Shown here: positions 54,010 to 61,342 of the stretch, in pieces
Numbering within the stretch: the first letter of the stretch is position 1
How the letters are laid out: each line of letters starts with the position of its first letter
Origin: Bacteroidota bacterium
GTDB lineage: Bacteria > Bacteroidota > Bacteroidia > Chitinophagales > Chitinophagaceae
Direction of reading: 5' to 3'
Assembly: GCA_018266775.1 (NCBI GenBank)
Contig: JAFDZS010000011.1
Coordinates: 531,404-595,403, forward strand
DNA: 64,000 nucleotides
The notes under the pieces: generated by a model
Seen by the model: only the letters and a program-made list of their open reading frames with translations
Database searches by the model: none
What the model was told of the DNA's origin: nothing
Translations under genes and position numbers: made by a program

Positions 54010-55797
54010 TTGAAAAGTTTCAAGCATTTATACGTAAGCATCACCTCGCTGTTGAGGCACCAGCTCAGCAAAGTGCAGTATATCATGGTGATTGCAACGC
54101 TTACCGGTTTTGCATCGGGCTTACTGGCGGTGTTATTGAAAATCATGGTGCATTACCTGCAGCACTGGATCAAAGAAAAACAGGTATCTGAATTTGCCTT
54201 TTTATTATTCCCCGCCATCGGATTATTTCTTGCCGTTCTTATCATCAACCTGTTCTTTAAGCGCCATATTGAAAAAGGAATTGCCATGGTGCTGAGGGCC
54301 ATTGCACGCAAAAGTTCCTACATTCCTTTAAACCATACTTACCTGCACATGATCACCAGCTCCATTACGGTTGGGCTTGGTGGTTCTGTTGGTTTGGAAG
54401 CACCGATTGTTGCCACAGGTTCCGCTGTTGGTTCTAACCTTGCCCGCGTCAGCGACCTTAATTACCAGGAGAGAACGCTCCTCATTGCCTGCGGCGCTGC
54501 TGCCGGTATTGCTGCCGTGTTTAATGCCCCCATTGCCGGGGTAATATTTGCAGTTGAAGTATTGCTGACAGAAACGGTGGTGAGTTATTTTATCCCGCTC
54601 ATGATTTCATCTGTTGCCGGCGTACTGTGTTCAAAAATCATCCTGCACGAAAACTTCCTGTTCAATTTTGCTTTGAAGCAAACATTCGATTACAGGAATG
54701 TACCGTATTATATTTTACTTGGCATACTGGCTGGTTTTGTGTCATTATATTATGCAAGGGTATACAAAGCCACAGAAAAGAAAATTCATCACTGGAAGAT
54801 GAATGCTTACATCAAAGCGATCATTGGTGGTTGTTTACTGCTGGCCATTTATTTTGTACTGCCCCCATTATTTGGTGAAGGTTATGGCAGTGTAAAAACT
54901 GTGGCGGATGGCTCATTGAGTACTTTTACTGATAATACTTCGTTGCTGGCCCGGTTAGGCAGCAACTGGGGCATCATTGCATTTACTGCACTTATCTTCT
55001 TATTTAAACCCATTGCTGCTGGTATTACCATTGGCAGTGGCGGCAATGGCGGTAACTTCGCCCCTTCCCTTTTCAGCGGTGCTTACCTGGGGTTCTTTTT
55101 TTCCAAGCTTTTAAACAATATGCCCTGGCTTAAAATTCCGGTGGGCAATTTCAGTTTGGTGGGTATGGCCGGTGTACTCAGCGGCGTTATGTATTGCCCG
55201 TTAACAGCCATCTTCTTAATTGCAGAGATCACCAATGGATATGAATTGTTTATTCCGTTAATGATCGTATCCGCCATTTCATTTTTCATTGTGAAATCGT
55301 ACGAACCTTTTTCAATGGAAACGAAACAGCTTGCATTGGAAGGACAAATCTTCACCCAGAAAAAAGAAAAAAACATTCTTACTTCTATCAAACTGGATGA
55401 AATGCTGCAGGATACTTACGACAGCATCAGCATTGATAAAAAACTGGGGCAACTTGTTGAAGTGATCAAAAAAAGTGAAAAAAATATTTTTGCCGTAACT
55501 GACCGGAATGACCGCTTTGAAGGTTTTATTGAACTGAATGATGTGAAGCAAAAACTTTTTCAGCCTGAACTGTTTGATAAAATAACGGTAAAATCGTTGA
55601 TGAAAAAGCCCCCCGCTTTACTGTATAACGACCAGGACATGCATTACGTGATGGAAAAATTCGATCACACCCAAAGCTGGTACCTGCCCGTTCTTTCCAG
55701 AGATGGTAAATTCATTGGCTTTATATCCAAAACCAAACTCTTTAATAAATACAGGGAAATCCTTTCTTCGCAGGTGGATTTGTATGAAGAGGAGTAA
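54010..55797 (+). CDS. CLC family chloride channel/transporter with CBS domains
   Basis: 595 aa. About ten membrane segments (residues 25-440) with CLC motifs: GLGGSVGLEAPIVATGSA (gating Glu in GLEAP), GAAAGIAAVFNAPIAGVIFAVE and GSGGNGGNFAPSLFSGA. Residues 460-590 form two CBS domains (DSISIDKKLGQLVEVIKK and ENDQDMHYVMEKFDH-like segments), which bind nucleotides in related proteins. The gating Glu suggests a Cl-/H+ exchanger, which is inference. The start is TTG; the next ATG (54085) would cut into the first helix. Confidence 0.91.
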   Translation: MKSFKHLYVSITSLLRHQLSKVQYIMVIATLTGFASGLLAVLLKIMVHYLQHWIKEKQVSEFAFLLFPAIGLFLAVLIINLFFKRHIEKGIAMVLRAIARKSSYIPLNHTYLHMITSSITVGLGGSVGLEAPIVATGSAVGSNLARVSDLNYQERTLLIACGAAAGIAAVFNAPIAGVIFAVEVLLTETVVSYFIPLMISSVAGVLCSKIILHENFLFNFALKQTFDYRNVPYYILLGILAGFVSLYYARVYKATEKKIHHWKMNAYIKAIIGGCLLLAIYFVLPPLFGEGYGSVKTVADGSLSTFTDNTSLLARLGSNWGIIAFTALIFLFKPIAAGITIGSGGNGGNFAPSLFSGAYLGFFFSKLLNNMPWLKIPVGNFSLVGMAGVLSGVMYCPLTAIFLIAEITNGYELFIPLMIVSAISFFIVKSYEPFSMETKQLALEGQIFTQKKEKNILTSIKLDEMLQDTYDSISIDKKLGQLVEVIKKSEKNIFAVTDRNDRFEGFIELNDVKQKLFQPELFDKITVKSLMKKPPALLYNDQDMHYVMEKFDHTQSWYLPVLSRDGKFIGFISKTKLFNKYREILSSQVDLYEEE

Positions 55798-55889
55798 AGA
55801 ATGGTTGTAAAAGAATACATCATCTCATCATACCTGTCTTAATTTTTTACAGCCAGGTTTTGTTTTATCTGCAATAATAAACACATTGC

Positions 55890-56410
55890 TCTTCAATTAC
55901 TAAGTCTGTCAGTAATGTAAGTGTTTTTAATTCGTAAGCACTCACACTTTAAATCATTTTGCTGTCAGTCTGAGCCTGGCGAAGACGGCTATCTCATTAT
56001 TAACCCAGTTTCAACCCACAGGGTAAACACACTCAACCTGGCAGCTTTTATCACTGAAAATTTCCTCTCTTCAACTTTAGCGCATGTCAGTAATGTAAGT
56101 ATTTCTTAATTCGTAAGCGCTCATACTTTAAATCATTTTGCTGTCAGTCTGAGCCTGGCGAAGACGGCTAGTTCATTGTGAAGACGGTTTCGAACCACAG
56201 GGTAAACATACTCAACCTGGCAGCTTTTATCATTGAAAATTTTATCTCTTTAACTTTATAGTCTGTCAGTAATGTAAGTGTTTTTAATTCGTAAGCGCCC
56301 ACACTTTAAATCATTTTGCTGTCAGTCTGAGCCTGGCGAAGACGGCTATCTCATTGTGAAGACGGTTTCAACCCACAGGGTAAACATACTCAACCTGGTA
56401 GTTCAATTTA
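55890..56410. repeat. 178/179-bp tandem repeat, three copies
   Basis: Fills most of the 677-nt gap between convergent CLC and DUF1223 genes. TGTCAGTAATGTAAG starts units at 55907, 56085 and 56264. Each contains CATTTTGCTGTCAGTCTGAG, CCTGGCGAAGACGGCTA, ACCCACAGGGTAAACA and CTCAACCTGGCAGC, i.e. the arms of the CTGTCAG/TGAGC family. Copies two and three differ at few positions; the third is truncated. A hydrophobic-free open frame inside is not supported as a gene. Confidence 0.92.
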
Positions 56411-56474
56411 TTGATGCGTTGAGCTAATTCAGACATGAATTGGCTACCCCTGTCTTTCAAAGCATTGATTGGCA

Positions 56475-57230
56475 TTATTGCCAAACCGCTTTTGCAGCAC
56501 CGCTGATCATCATTGTTTTTTCATCCTGTACAAACGCAATCAGCGCAGTATTTTCTTTTGCCGGTGCAGCAGAAAAAATAATATTTCCTGAAGAAGAAGT
56601 ACTGCTCTTCATCTGGCGCACCACGTTACTGCTTTGTAATGTAGCCCCGCCATTTTCTCCACGCTTTACTGCGGTGGTTTCATGTAATGACACCAATGCA
56701 AACTGTATCGTTTGCCCTTTTAATGCACCTTCCGTATTATACTGCACATTTACTGAATGATCTGTATTGTATGTGGCCTGCAAAGCAGAGAAGTGTACGC
56801 TGGTATTGGTTGATAAAGCTTTGGAAAGCGCCTGTTTTAATTTACTTCCGTTGGAACCCACAAATTCTGTGGTGCCATTTACCACCATTTGCGGTGTATA
56901 CGCACCATCCAAGTGCATGATGCTTACATAATCTGACTGCCGTTGAGAATAAGCTGCACTGCTGAACGGATCTGTCCAGCCCAAACGGTTCCAGTAATCC
57001 ACATGAAATGATAAAGCGAAAATGTTTTTATTACCTGTATCATTGATCGTTTGTTCCAGCAAAGCATCTGCCGGCGGACAACTGGAACAACCCTGCGATG
57101 TAAATAATTCTATCACCGCCACCGGCTCAAAACCTGCAGCGGTGTTTTTATTTTTTACCACTATTGATGATGGCGCTGTTGTATTGCCGCACGCTGCCAG
57201 CATCATTGATAATATTAAAAGATATTTCAT
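56475..57230 (-). CDS. DUF1223 family thioredoxin-like lipoprotein
   Basis: 251 aa. Lipoprotein signal MLAACG (Cys14). ELFTSQGCSSCPPADALLEQ carries a CSSC motif at the usual DUF1223 position, and VDYWNRLGWTDPFSSAAYSQRQSDY with DGAYTPQMVVNGTTEFVG complete the family pattern. Thioredoxin-like fold; proposed redox role in the envelope. It ends the minus-strand run with msrA 11 nt upstream, which fits a shared oxidative-damage function. Confidence 0.87.
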   Translation of the reverse strand: MKYLLILSMMLAACGNTTAPSSIVVKNKNTAAGFEPVAVIELFTSQGCSSCPPADALLEQTINDTGNKNIFALSFHVDYWNRLGWTDPFSSAAYSQRQSDYVSIMHLDGAYTPQMVVNGTTEFVGSNGSKLKQALSKALSTNTSVHFSALQATYNTDHSVNVQYNTEGALKGQTIQFALVSLHETTAVKRGENGGATLQSSNVVRQMKSSTSSSGNIIFSAAPAKENTALIAFVQDEKTMMISGAAKAVWQ

Positions 57231-57241
57231 GGCAGTTGTTT

Positions 57242-57898
57242 TTAATTTTTAAATGGCCCTTTGAACGTTTTTTTGAAATGTTCAAAATCAGGAATGGATA
57301 CATTTTGCACGTAAGGATTTCCGGGATGATTTAAAATATACTCTTGGTGATATGCTTCCGCAGGATAAAATGCAGTAAAGGGTTCCACCGCTGTCACCAC
57401 GTTACTGCTGTATTGTTTGGAATCGTTGATGCGTTTGATGGCTGCATCTAAAATTTGTTTTTCTTTTTCATTGCGGTAGAAAGCGATGGAGCGGTATTGT
57501 GTGCCTTCATCATTGCCCTGCCTGTCCAGTTCGGTAGGGTCCATACTGGCAAAGAAAGCATCCACTAATGTTGCGTAAGAAATTTTTGTGGAGTCGTAAT
57601 ACACCTGCACCACTTCCGCATGCCCCGTTGTTCCTGTACATACCGTTTCATAATCAGGGTTGGCAACGGTACCACCAGCATAGCCGGACACCGCATCCCT
57701 TACGCCCAACAAACTTTGAAATACAATTTCAGCATGCCAGAAACAGCCTTCACCAAAAGTGGCTACCGCTTCATTTTTATTGACGGCGGTGGTATCTTTT
57801 TTTACTATTCCCGGTTGTATTTTTTGTTTACTTGCCTGCGATTGTGCGCAGGATGCCAGCAAACAGGCAGCTGCGATGACCAATACTTGTTTCATCAT
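57242..57898 (-). CDS. msrA: Peptide-methionine (S)-S-oxide reductase
   Basis: 218 aa. Lipoprotein signal LLASC (Cys17), so this MsrA acts in the envelope rather than the cytosol. The catalytic Cys52 is in GCFWHAE (usually GCFWGAE or GCFWCTE). GVRDAVSGYAGG, GHAEVVQVYYD and DEGTQYRSIAFY are conserved. It repairs oxidised methionine in surface or periplasmic proteins. Co-transcribed with the DUF1223 gene; MsrB is not present nearby. Confidence 0.94.
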   Translation of the reverse strand: MMKQVLVIAAACLLASCAQSQASKQKIQPGIVKKDTTAVNKNEAVATFGEGCFWHAEIVFQSLLGVRDAVSGYAGGTVANPDYETVCTGTTGHAEVVQVYYDSTKISYATLVDAFFASMDPTELDRQGNDEGTQYRSIAFYRNEKEKQILDAAIKRINDSKQYSSNVVTAVEPFTAFYPAEAYHQEYILNHPGNPYVQNVSIPDFEHFKKTFKGPFKN

Positions 57899-57982
57899 TT
57901 GAAATTTAACTGTATGTACAAAAAAGCATGGGGCAGGGTTTTACTACAGGTGCAATAAAATGTTAAATGGCGTGGTATGCTG

Positions 57983-59581
57983 TTATTGCTGTAACAGTAA
58001 TACCATTTCCTGTTCCAGCGCTAATGCATGCTGGTACAAAACATTAATAAATGCAGCGCCCCATTTGGCATAATATGGCATCATATTTTCTACGCGTTCC
58101 TGGAGGTTATTGTTGGGGAAGAGTGCGGCCTTTAATTTGTATAACTGTCTTTGCTGCGCTTCAAATTTCTTTTTCTCTGCCTTCAGCATTTTCTTTTCTA
58201 ATATGGCAATACGCTGCAATGCTTTTGCCTGCAGCGCTTCAGTGTGTTTTACCAGCGTAACATCCACCGCACCGGAAATATTTTTCAACGATTGATATAT
58301 TTCCTGCAATGCCTCTTTTTCTTTCGTTAAACTCAACTGCAACTGGCTTTCTCTTTTTACAAAACGGTTGATGAGTTCTGTTTCTGTTTTAAACAGGTCT
58401 GCAGCATCAAAACCCATTTGCTTTATTTTTTGCTGCTGTGCTTCTTCCAGCAACATATATGAATTGCGTAACACCAATGCAGGATAAGGTACGTCAACAG
58501 CTTCAAAAACTTTTTTCAATTCCATCCAGTATGCCAGTTCACCCCCGCCGCCAATAAAGGCCACATTGGGAAGAACAGTTTCCTGGAATGCAGGGCGCAA
58601 GATCACGTTTGGGCTGAAGCATTCCGGGTGCTGTTGCAATTGATCCAGTATGGCTTCCTTTGAAAAAGTTATGGTAGTGCCATGAACAATGTATTGGCCA
58701 TTATCCAATTCAATCCTGTCGCGGCGGTCGCCATGTAAATAAAATAAATTGATCTCCCTTCCGCTGGCCTGTATTTTGTAAGCAGCAGGAAATGCTTTTA
58801 CCGTTTCTGCTACACAATGCTGAGAGAATTGTGTGGTTAATTCTTTTGCTATAACAGGAATATATAATTGTTTTAACGCTGCATCATCGGGTAATAACAC
58901 CAGCAATCCATATTGATTAAAGAGCTGGTGCACCAGTTGCAGTGTGGCCTGTTCAATTGTTACACCTTCTTTGTAACAATCTTTCATTATGCTGATGATT
59001 TCACTACCGTGGGGATGTACTACAATCTGTCCGGATACGGTATCAATCAACTGCACTAACGCTTTATCCACTTTCATTCTGCCCACGGCGCCGGTTTGTT
59101 TGGTTTGCCATTCATATTTTTCCCCGTTAAGGTAGATGTGACCTAACTCATCCAGGTCTGCATCTTCACTGCCCATGTAATACACGGGTACAAAATAATT
59201 GCCGGGTAATTGTTCCGTTAATGTTGCTGCTAATTTTACGGCATGCAGAATCTTATAAATAAAATACAAAGGCCCGGTGAGTATATTGGGTTGATGCGCC
59301 GTGGTAATGGTAAACGTATTTTCATCCAGCAGTTTGTTGATGTTGTTTTCCACTGCTGCTGAAGGGGTTAATTGTGCGTATTGCTTACGCAACACCTCCA
59401 CTAACGCTTTCCGGTTGGTTGGATATTTTTTCCTGTTGGCAATAGCTGCTTTAACGCCGTCTGTTGTTGGTGCATGTGCAATAAAAGGCAGCAATGCCGG
59501 TTCCTGTTGCAAATAATCTGCCACAAGCTTACTGAAAAACCCTGTGGATGAATAGCTGGTATGTTGTGCGGAAAAGGTCAT
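57983..59581 (-). CDS. bshC: Bacillithiol biosynthesis cysteine-adding enzyme BshC
   Basis: 532 aa, full length for BshC, which joins cysteine to GlcN-malate to give bacillithiol. TAHQPNILTGPLYFIYKILHAVKLA, VYYMGSEDADLDELGH, LRPAFQETVLPNVAFIGGGGELAYW and the C-terminal coiled coil (ILEKKMLKAEKKKFEAQQRQ) are typical. The ATG at 59581 gives the family start MTFSAQHTSYSSTGFFSK; a longer frame adds 30 residues translated from minisatellite DNA. It lies downstream of rimO on the same strand. Confidence 0.95.
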   Translation of the reverse strand: MTFSAQHTSYSSTGFFSKLVADYLQQEPALLPFIAHAPTTDGVKAAIANRKKYPTNRKALVEVLRKQYAQLTPSAAVENNINKLLDENTFTITTAHQPNILTGPLYFIYKILHAVKLAATLTEQLPGNYFVPVYYMGSEDADLDELGHIYLNGEKYEWQTKQTGAVGRMKVDKALVQLIDTVSGQIVVHPHGSEIISIMKDCYKEGVTIEQATLQLVHQLFNQYGLLVLLPDDAALKQLYIPVIAKELTTQFSQHCVAETVKAFPAAYKIQASGREINLFYLHGDRRDRIELDNGQYIVHGTTITFSKEAILDQLQQHPECFSPNVILRPAFQETVLPNVAFIGGGGELAYWMELKKVFEAVDVPYPALVLRNSYMLLEEAQQQKIKQMGFDAADLFKTETELINRFVKRESQLQLSLTKEKEALQEIYQSLKNISGAVDVTLVKHTEALQAKALQRIAILEKKMLKAEKKKFEAQQRQLYKLKAALFPNNNLQERVENMMPYYAKWGAAFINVLYQHALALEQEMVLLLQQ

Positions 59582-59582
59582 G

Positions 59583-59700
59583 GCGTGAATCGTGAATAGG
59601 CAATGGTGAATTGTCAATGGATAATGGTCAATGAACAATGGATAATTTTCAAACCGGGGGAAAGTATTCATTATCCATTATTAATTATCCATTATACAAT
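59583..59700. repeat. Degenerate minisatellite before bshC
   Basis: Imperfect repeats of GTGAAT, CAATGGTGAATTG, CAATGGATAATGG and CAATGAACAATGG on the plus strand, and inverted TTATCCATTAT near 59670. Related to 34555-34625. It begins at the bshC start codon and reaches the end of rimO. Confidence 0.75.
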
Positions 59701-60999
59701 CTCCCCTTCAATATCATAGTCATACGCTTTTGTTATTTTTACTTGTGCAAATTCGCCGATGGTTAATTTTTTTGCAGATGTGATGATCACTTCATTATCC
59801 ACTTCCACACTGTCAAATTCTGTTCTGCCTAAATAACGGCCGGCTTCTTTTTTATCGATGATCACTTTAAACGTTTGCCCTACTTTTTCCATATTCTTCT
59901 CCAAAGAAATTTCCTGCTGCACATCCATAATCTCCTGTGCCCGTTCTTCTTTTTCTTCTGCGGAAATATTGTCTTCCACATCAAATGCACTGGTTCCTTC
60001 TTCGTGGCTGTAGGTAAAAGTGCCCACCCTGTCAAAACGCATTTTTTGTAAAAAGGTTTTCAGTTCTTCCACATCTTCTCTTGTTTCACCGGGATAACCG
60101 GCAATCAATGTAGTACGCAAACATATACCGGGAATTTTTTCCCTGATGGCATGTATCAAATCTTCCATTTCTTCACGGGTAATCTGACGCTTCATGGCTT
60201 TGAGCATATTGTTGGAAGCATGCTGCAATGGCATATCCAGGTAGTTGCAGATGTTCTCCCTTTCTTTCATCGCATCAATAATTTCTAATGGAAATTTTGA
60301 TGGATAAGCATAATGCAGGCGTATCCATTCCAAACCTTTTACATCTGCCAGTGCATGCAGTAATTTGGGTAATTCTCTTTTTTTATAAATATCCAAACCG
60401 TAGTACGTGAGTTCCTGCGCAATCAACATTACTTCTTTCACACCGCGGTCAACCAGTTTCTTGGCTTCATCCACCAGCGATTCAATGGGCCTGCTCACAT
60501 GCTGGCCACGCATTAATGGTATGGCACAAAATGAACAGGTGCGGTTACAACCTTCGCTGATTTTCATGTACGCATAGTGTTGAGGCGTGTACAATAAACG
60601 TTCGCCAATTAAATCAGCTTTATAGTCTGCATCAAATTTCTTCAGCATGCCCTGCAGTTCCATTGTACCAAAATAGGCATCCACTTCCGGTATCTCTTCT
60701 TCTAAATTATTCTTATAGCGTTCGCTCAGGCATCCTGTTACATACACTTTATCCAGTTTACCGCGGCGTTTCAGCTCCACCTGGTCTAATATGGTATTGA
60801 TGCTTTCTTCTTTTGCTTTTTCAATAAAACCGCAGGTATTAATAATTACAATATTGTGGTCTTTCTTCGTATTCTCATGCACCACGTCGATATCATTTGC
60901 CTGTAACTGCCCGCTGAGCACTTCACTGTCCACCATGTTTTTACTGCAGCCCAGTGTGATGATATTGACTTTATCTTTTTTAAGTGTTTTTGTCTTCAT
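59692..60999 (-). CDS. rimO: Ribosomal protein S12 methylthiotransferase RimO
   Basis: 435 aa radical-SAM enzyme that methylthiolates an aspartate of ribosomal protein S12. N-terminal UPF0004 cysteines are in ITLGCSKNMVDSEVL and NTCGFIEKAKEES; the radical-SAM triad is in SEGCNRTCSFCAIP (C-x3-C-x2-C), and a TRAM domain closes the protein (KVIIDKKEAGRYLGRTEFDS). A TTG start 15 nt further upstream is excluded because it lies inside the -7 box; ATG 60999 is used. Confidence 0.95.
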   Translation of the reverse strand: MKTKTLKKDKVNIITLGCSKNMVDSEVLSGQLQANDIDVVHENTKKDHNIVIINTCGFIEKAKEESINTILDQVELKRRGKLDKVYVTGCLSERYKNNLEEEIPEVDAYFGTMELQGMLKKFDADYKADLIGERLLYTPQHYAYMKISEGCNRTCSFCAIPLMRGQHVSRPIESLVDEAKKLVDRGVKEVMLIAQELTYYGLDIYKKRELPKLLHALADVKGLEWIRLHYAYPSKFPLEIIDAMKERENICNYLDMPLQHASNNMLKAMKRQITREEMEDLIHAIREKIPGICLRTTLIAGYPGETREDVEELKTFLQKMRFDRVGTFTYSHEEGTSAFDVEDNISAEEKEERAQEIMDVQQEISLEKNMEKVGQTFKVIIDKKEAGRYLGRTEFDSVEVDNEVIITSAKKLTIGEFAQVKITKAYDYDIEGEIV

Positions 61000-61011
61000 A
61001 AATAATGAGGG

Positions 61012-61039
61012 CAAAGGTACAGAAATGCAGCTTTACAAA
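61012..61039 (-). promoter_or_regulatory. rimO promoter
   Basis: On the minus strand TTTG (61039-61036), 16 nt, then TACCTTTG (61019-61012). The predicted transcription start near 61006 leaves a leader of about 7 nt and decides the start codon. Confidence 0.65.
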
Positions 61040-61060
61040 CGACAGGTTGCCATGCTGCAC

Positions 61061-61094
61061 AGGCGTCAAAACGGTTTATAACCGTCAGACGCCT
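61061..61094. repeat. 34-nt two-stem palindrome, copy 5
   Basis: AGGCGTC, AA, AACGGTT, TAT, AACCGTC, A, GACGCCT; same orientation as copy 1. It lies in the 328-nt region between divergent rimO and the receptor gene, which otherwise holds promoter boxes and one short unsupported open frame. Confidence 0.85.
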
Positions 61095-61309
61095 GTGGAG
61101 GCGCTCCAAATAATTAAAGTTACCGGGTTGAGTTGACCAAAATGGTGTTACTCAAGAAACGATCCTCTTCGTTGCACCCAACAAACAAATTCATGCTGGT
61201 AACTTTTAGCAGCAAAGTATCCAATGCAGAACATTATTCCATCAAACCATTCATCATTGAATTTGTACAGTTCATGAATAAAATTAATTTATTTGTGACC
61301 GCCGGATTT

Positions 61310-61317
61310 TACTTTTG
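61310..61317 (+). promoter_or_regulatory. Probable -7 box of the outer-membrane receptor gene
   Basis: TACTTTTG fits TAnnTTTG and lies 25 nt before the ATG. A TTTG 14 nt upstream is closer than the usual -33 spacing. Confidence 0.45.
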
Positions 61318-61342
61318 TGCCCGAAAAACAAAGTAAAACGCC

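Noticed and set aside
55830..55880. Possible terminator after the CLC gene
   Set aside because: ACCTG/CAGGT arms are short with a 17-nt loop; the T-rich tail alone is not convincing.
55921..56109. 62-aa open frame inside the 178-bp repeats
   Set aside because: It is translated from tandem repeat DNA and is not maintained across the copies.
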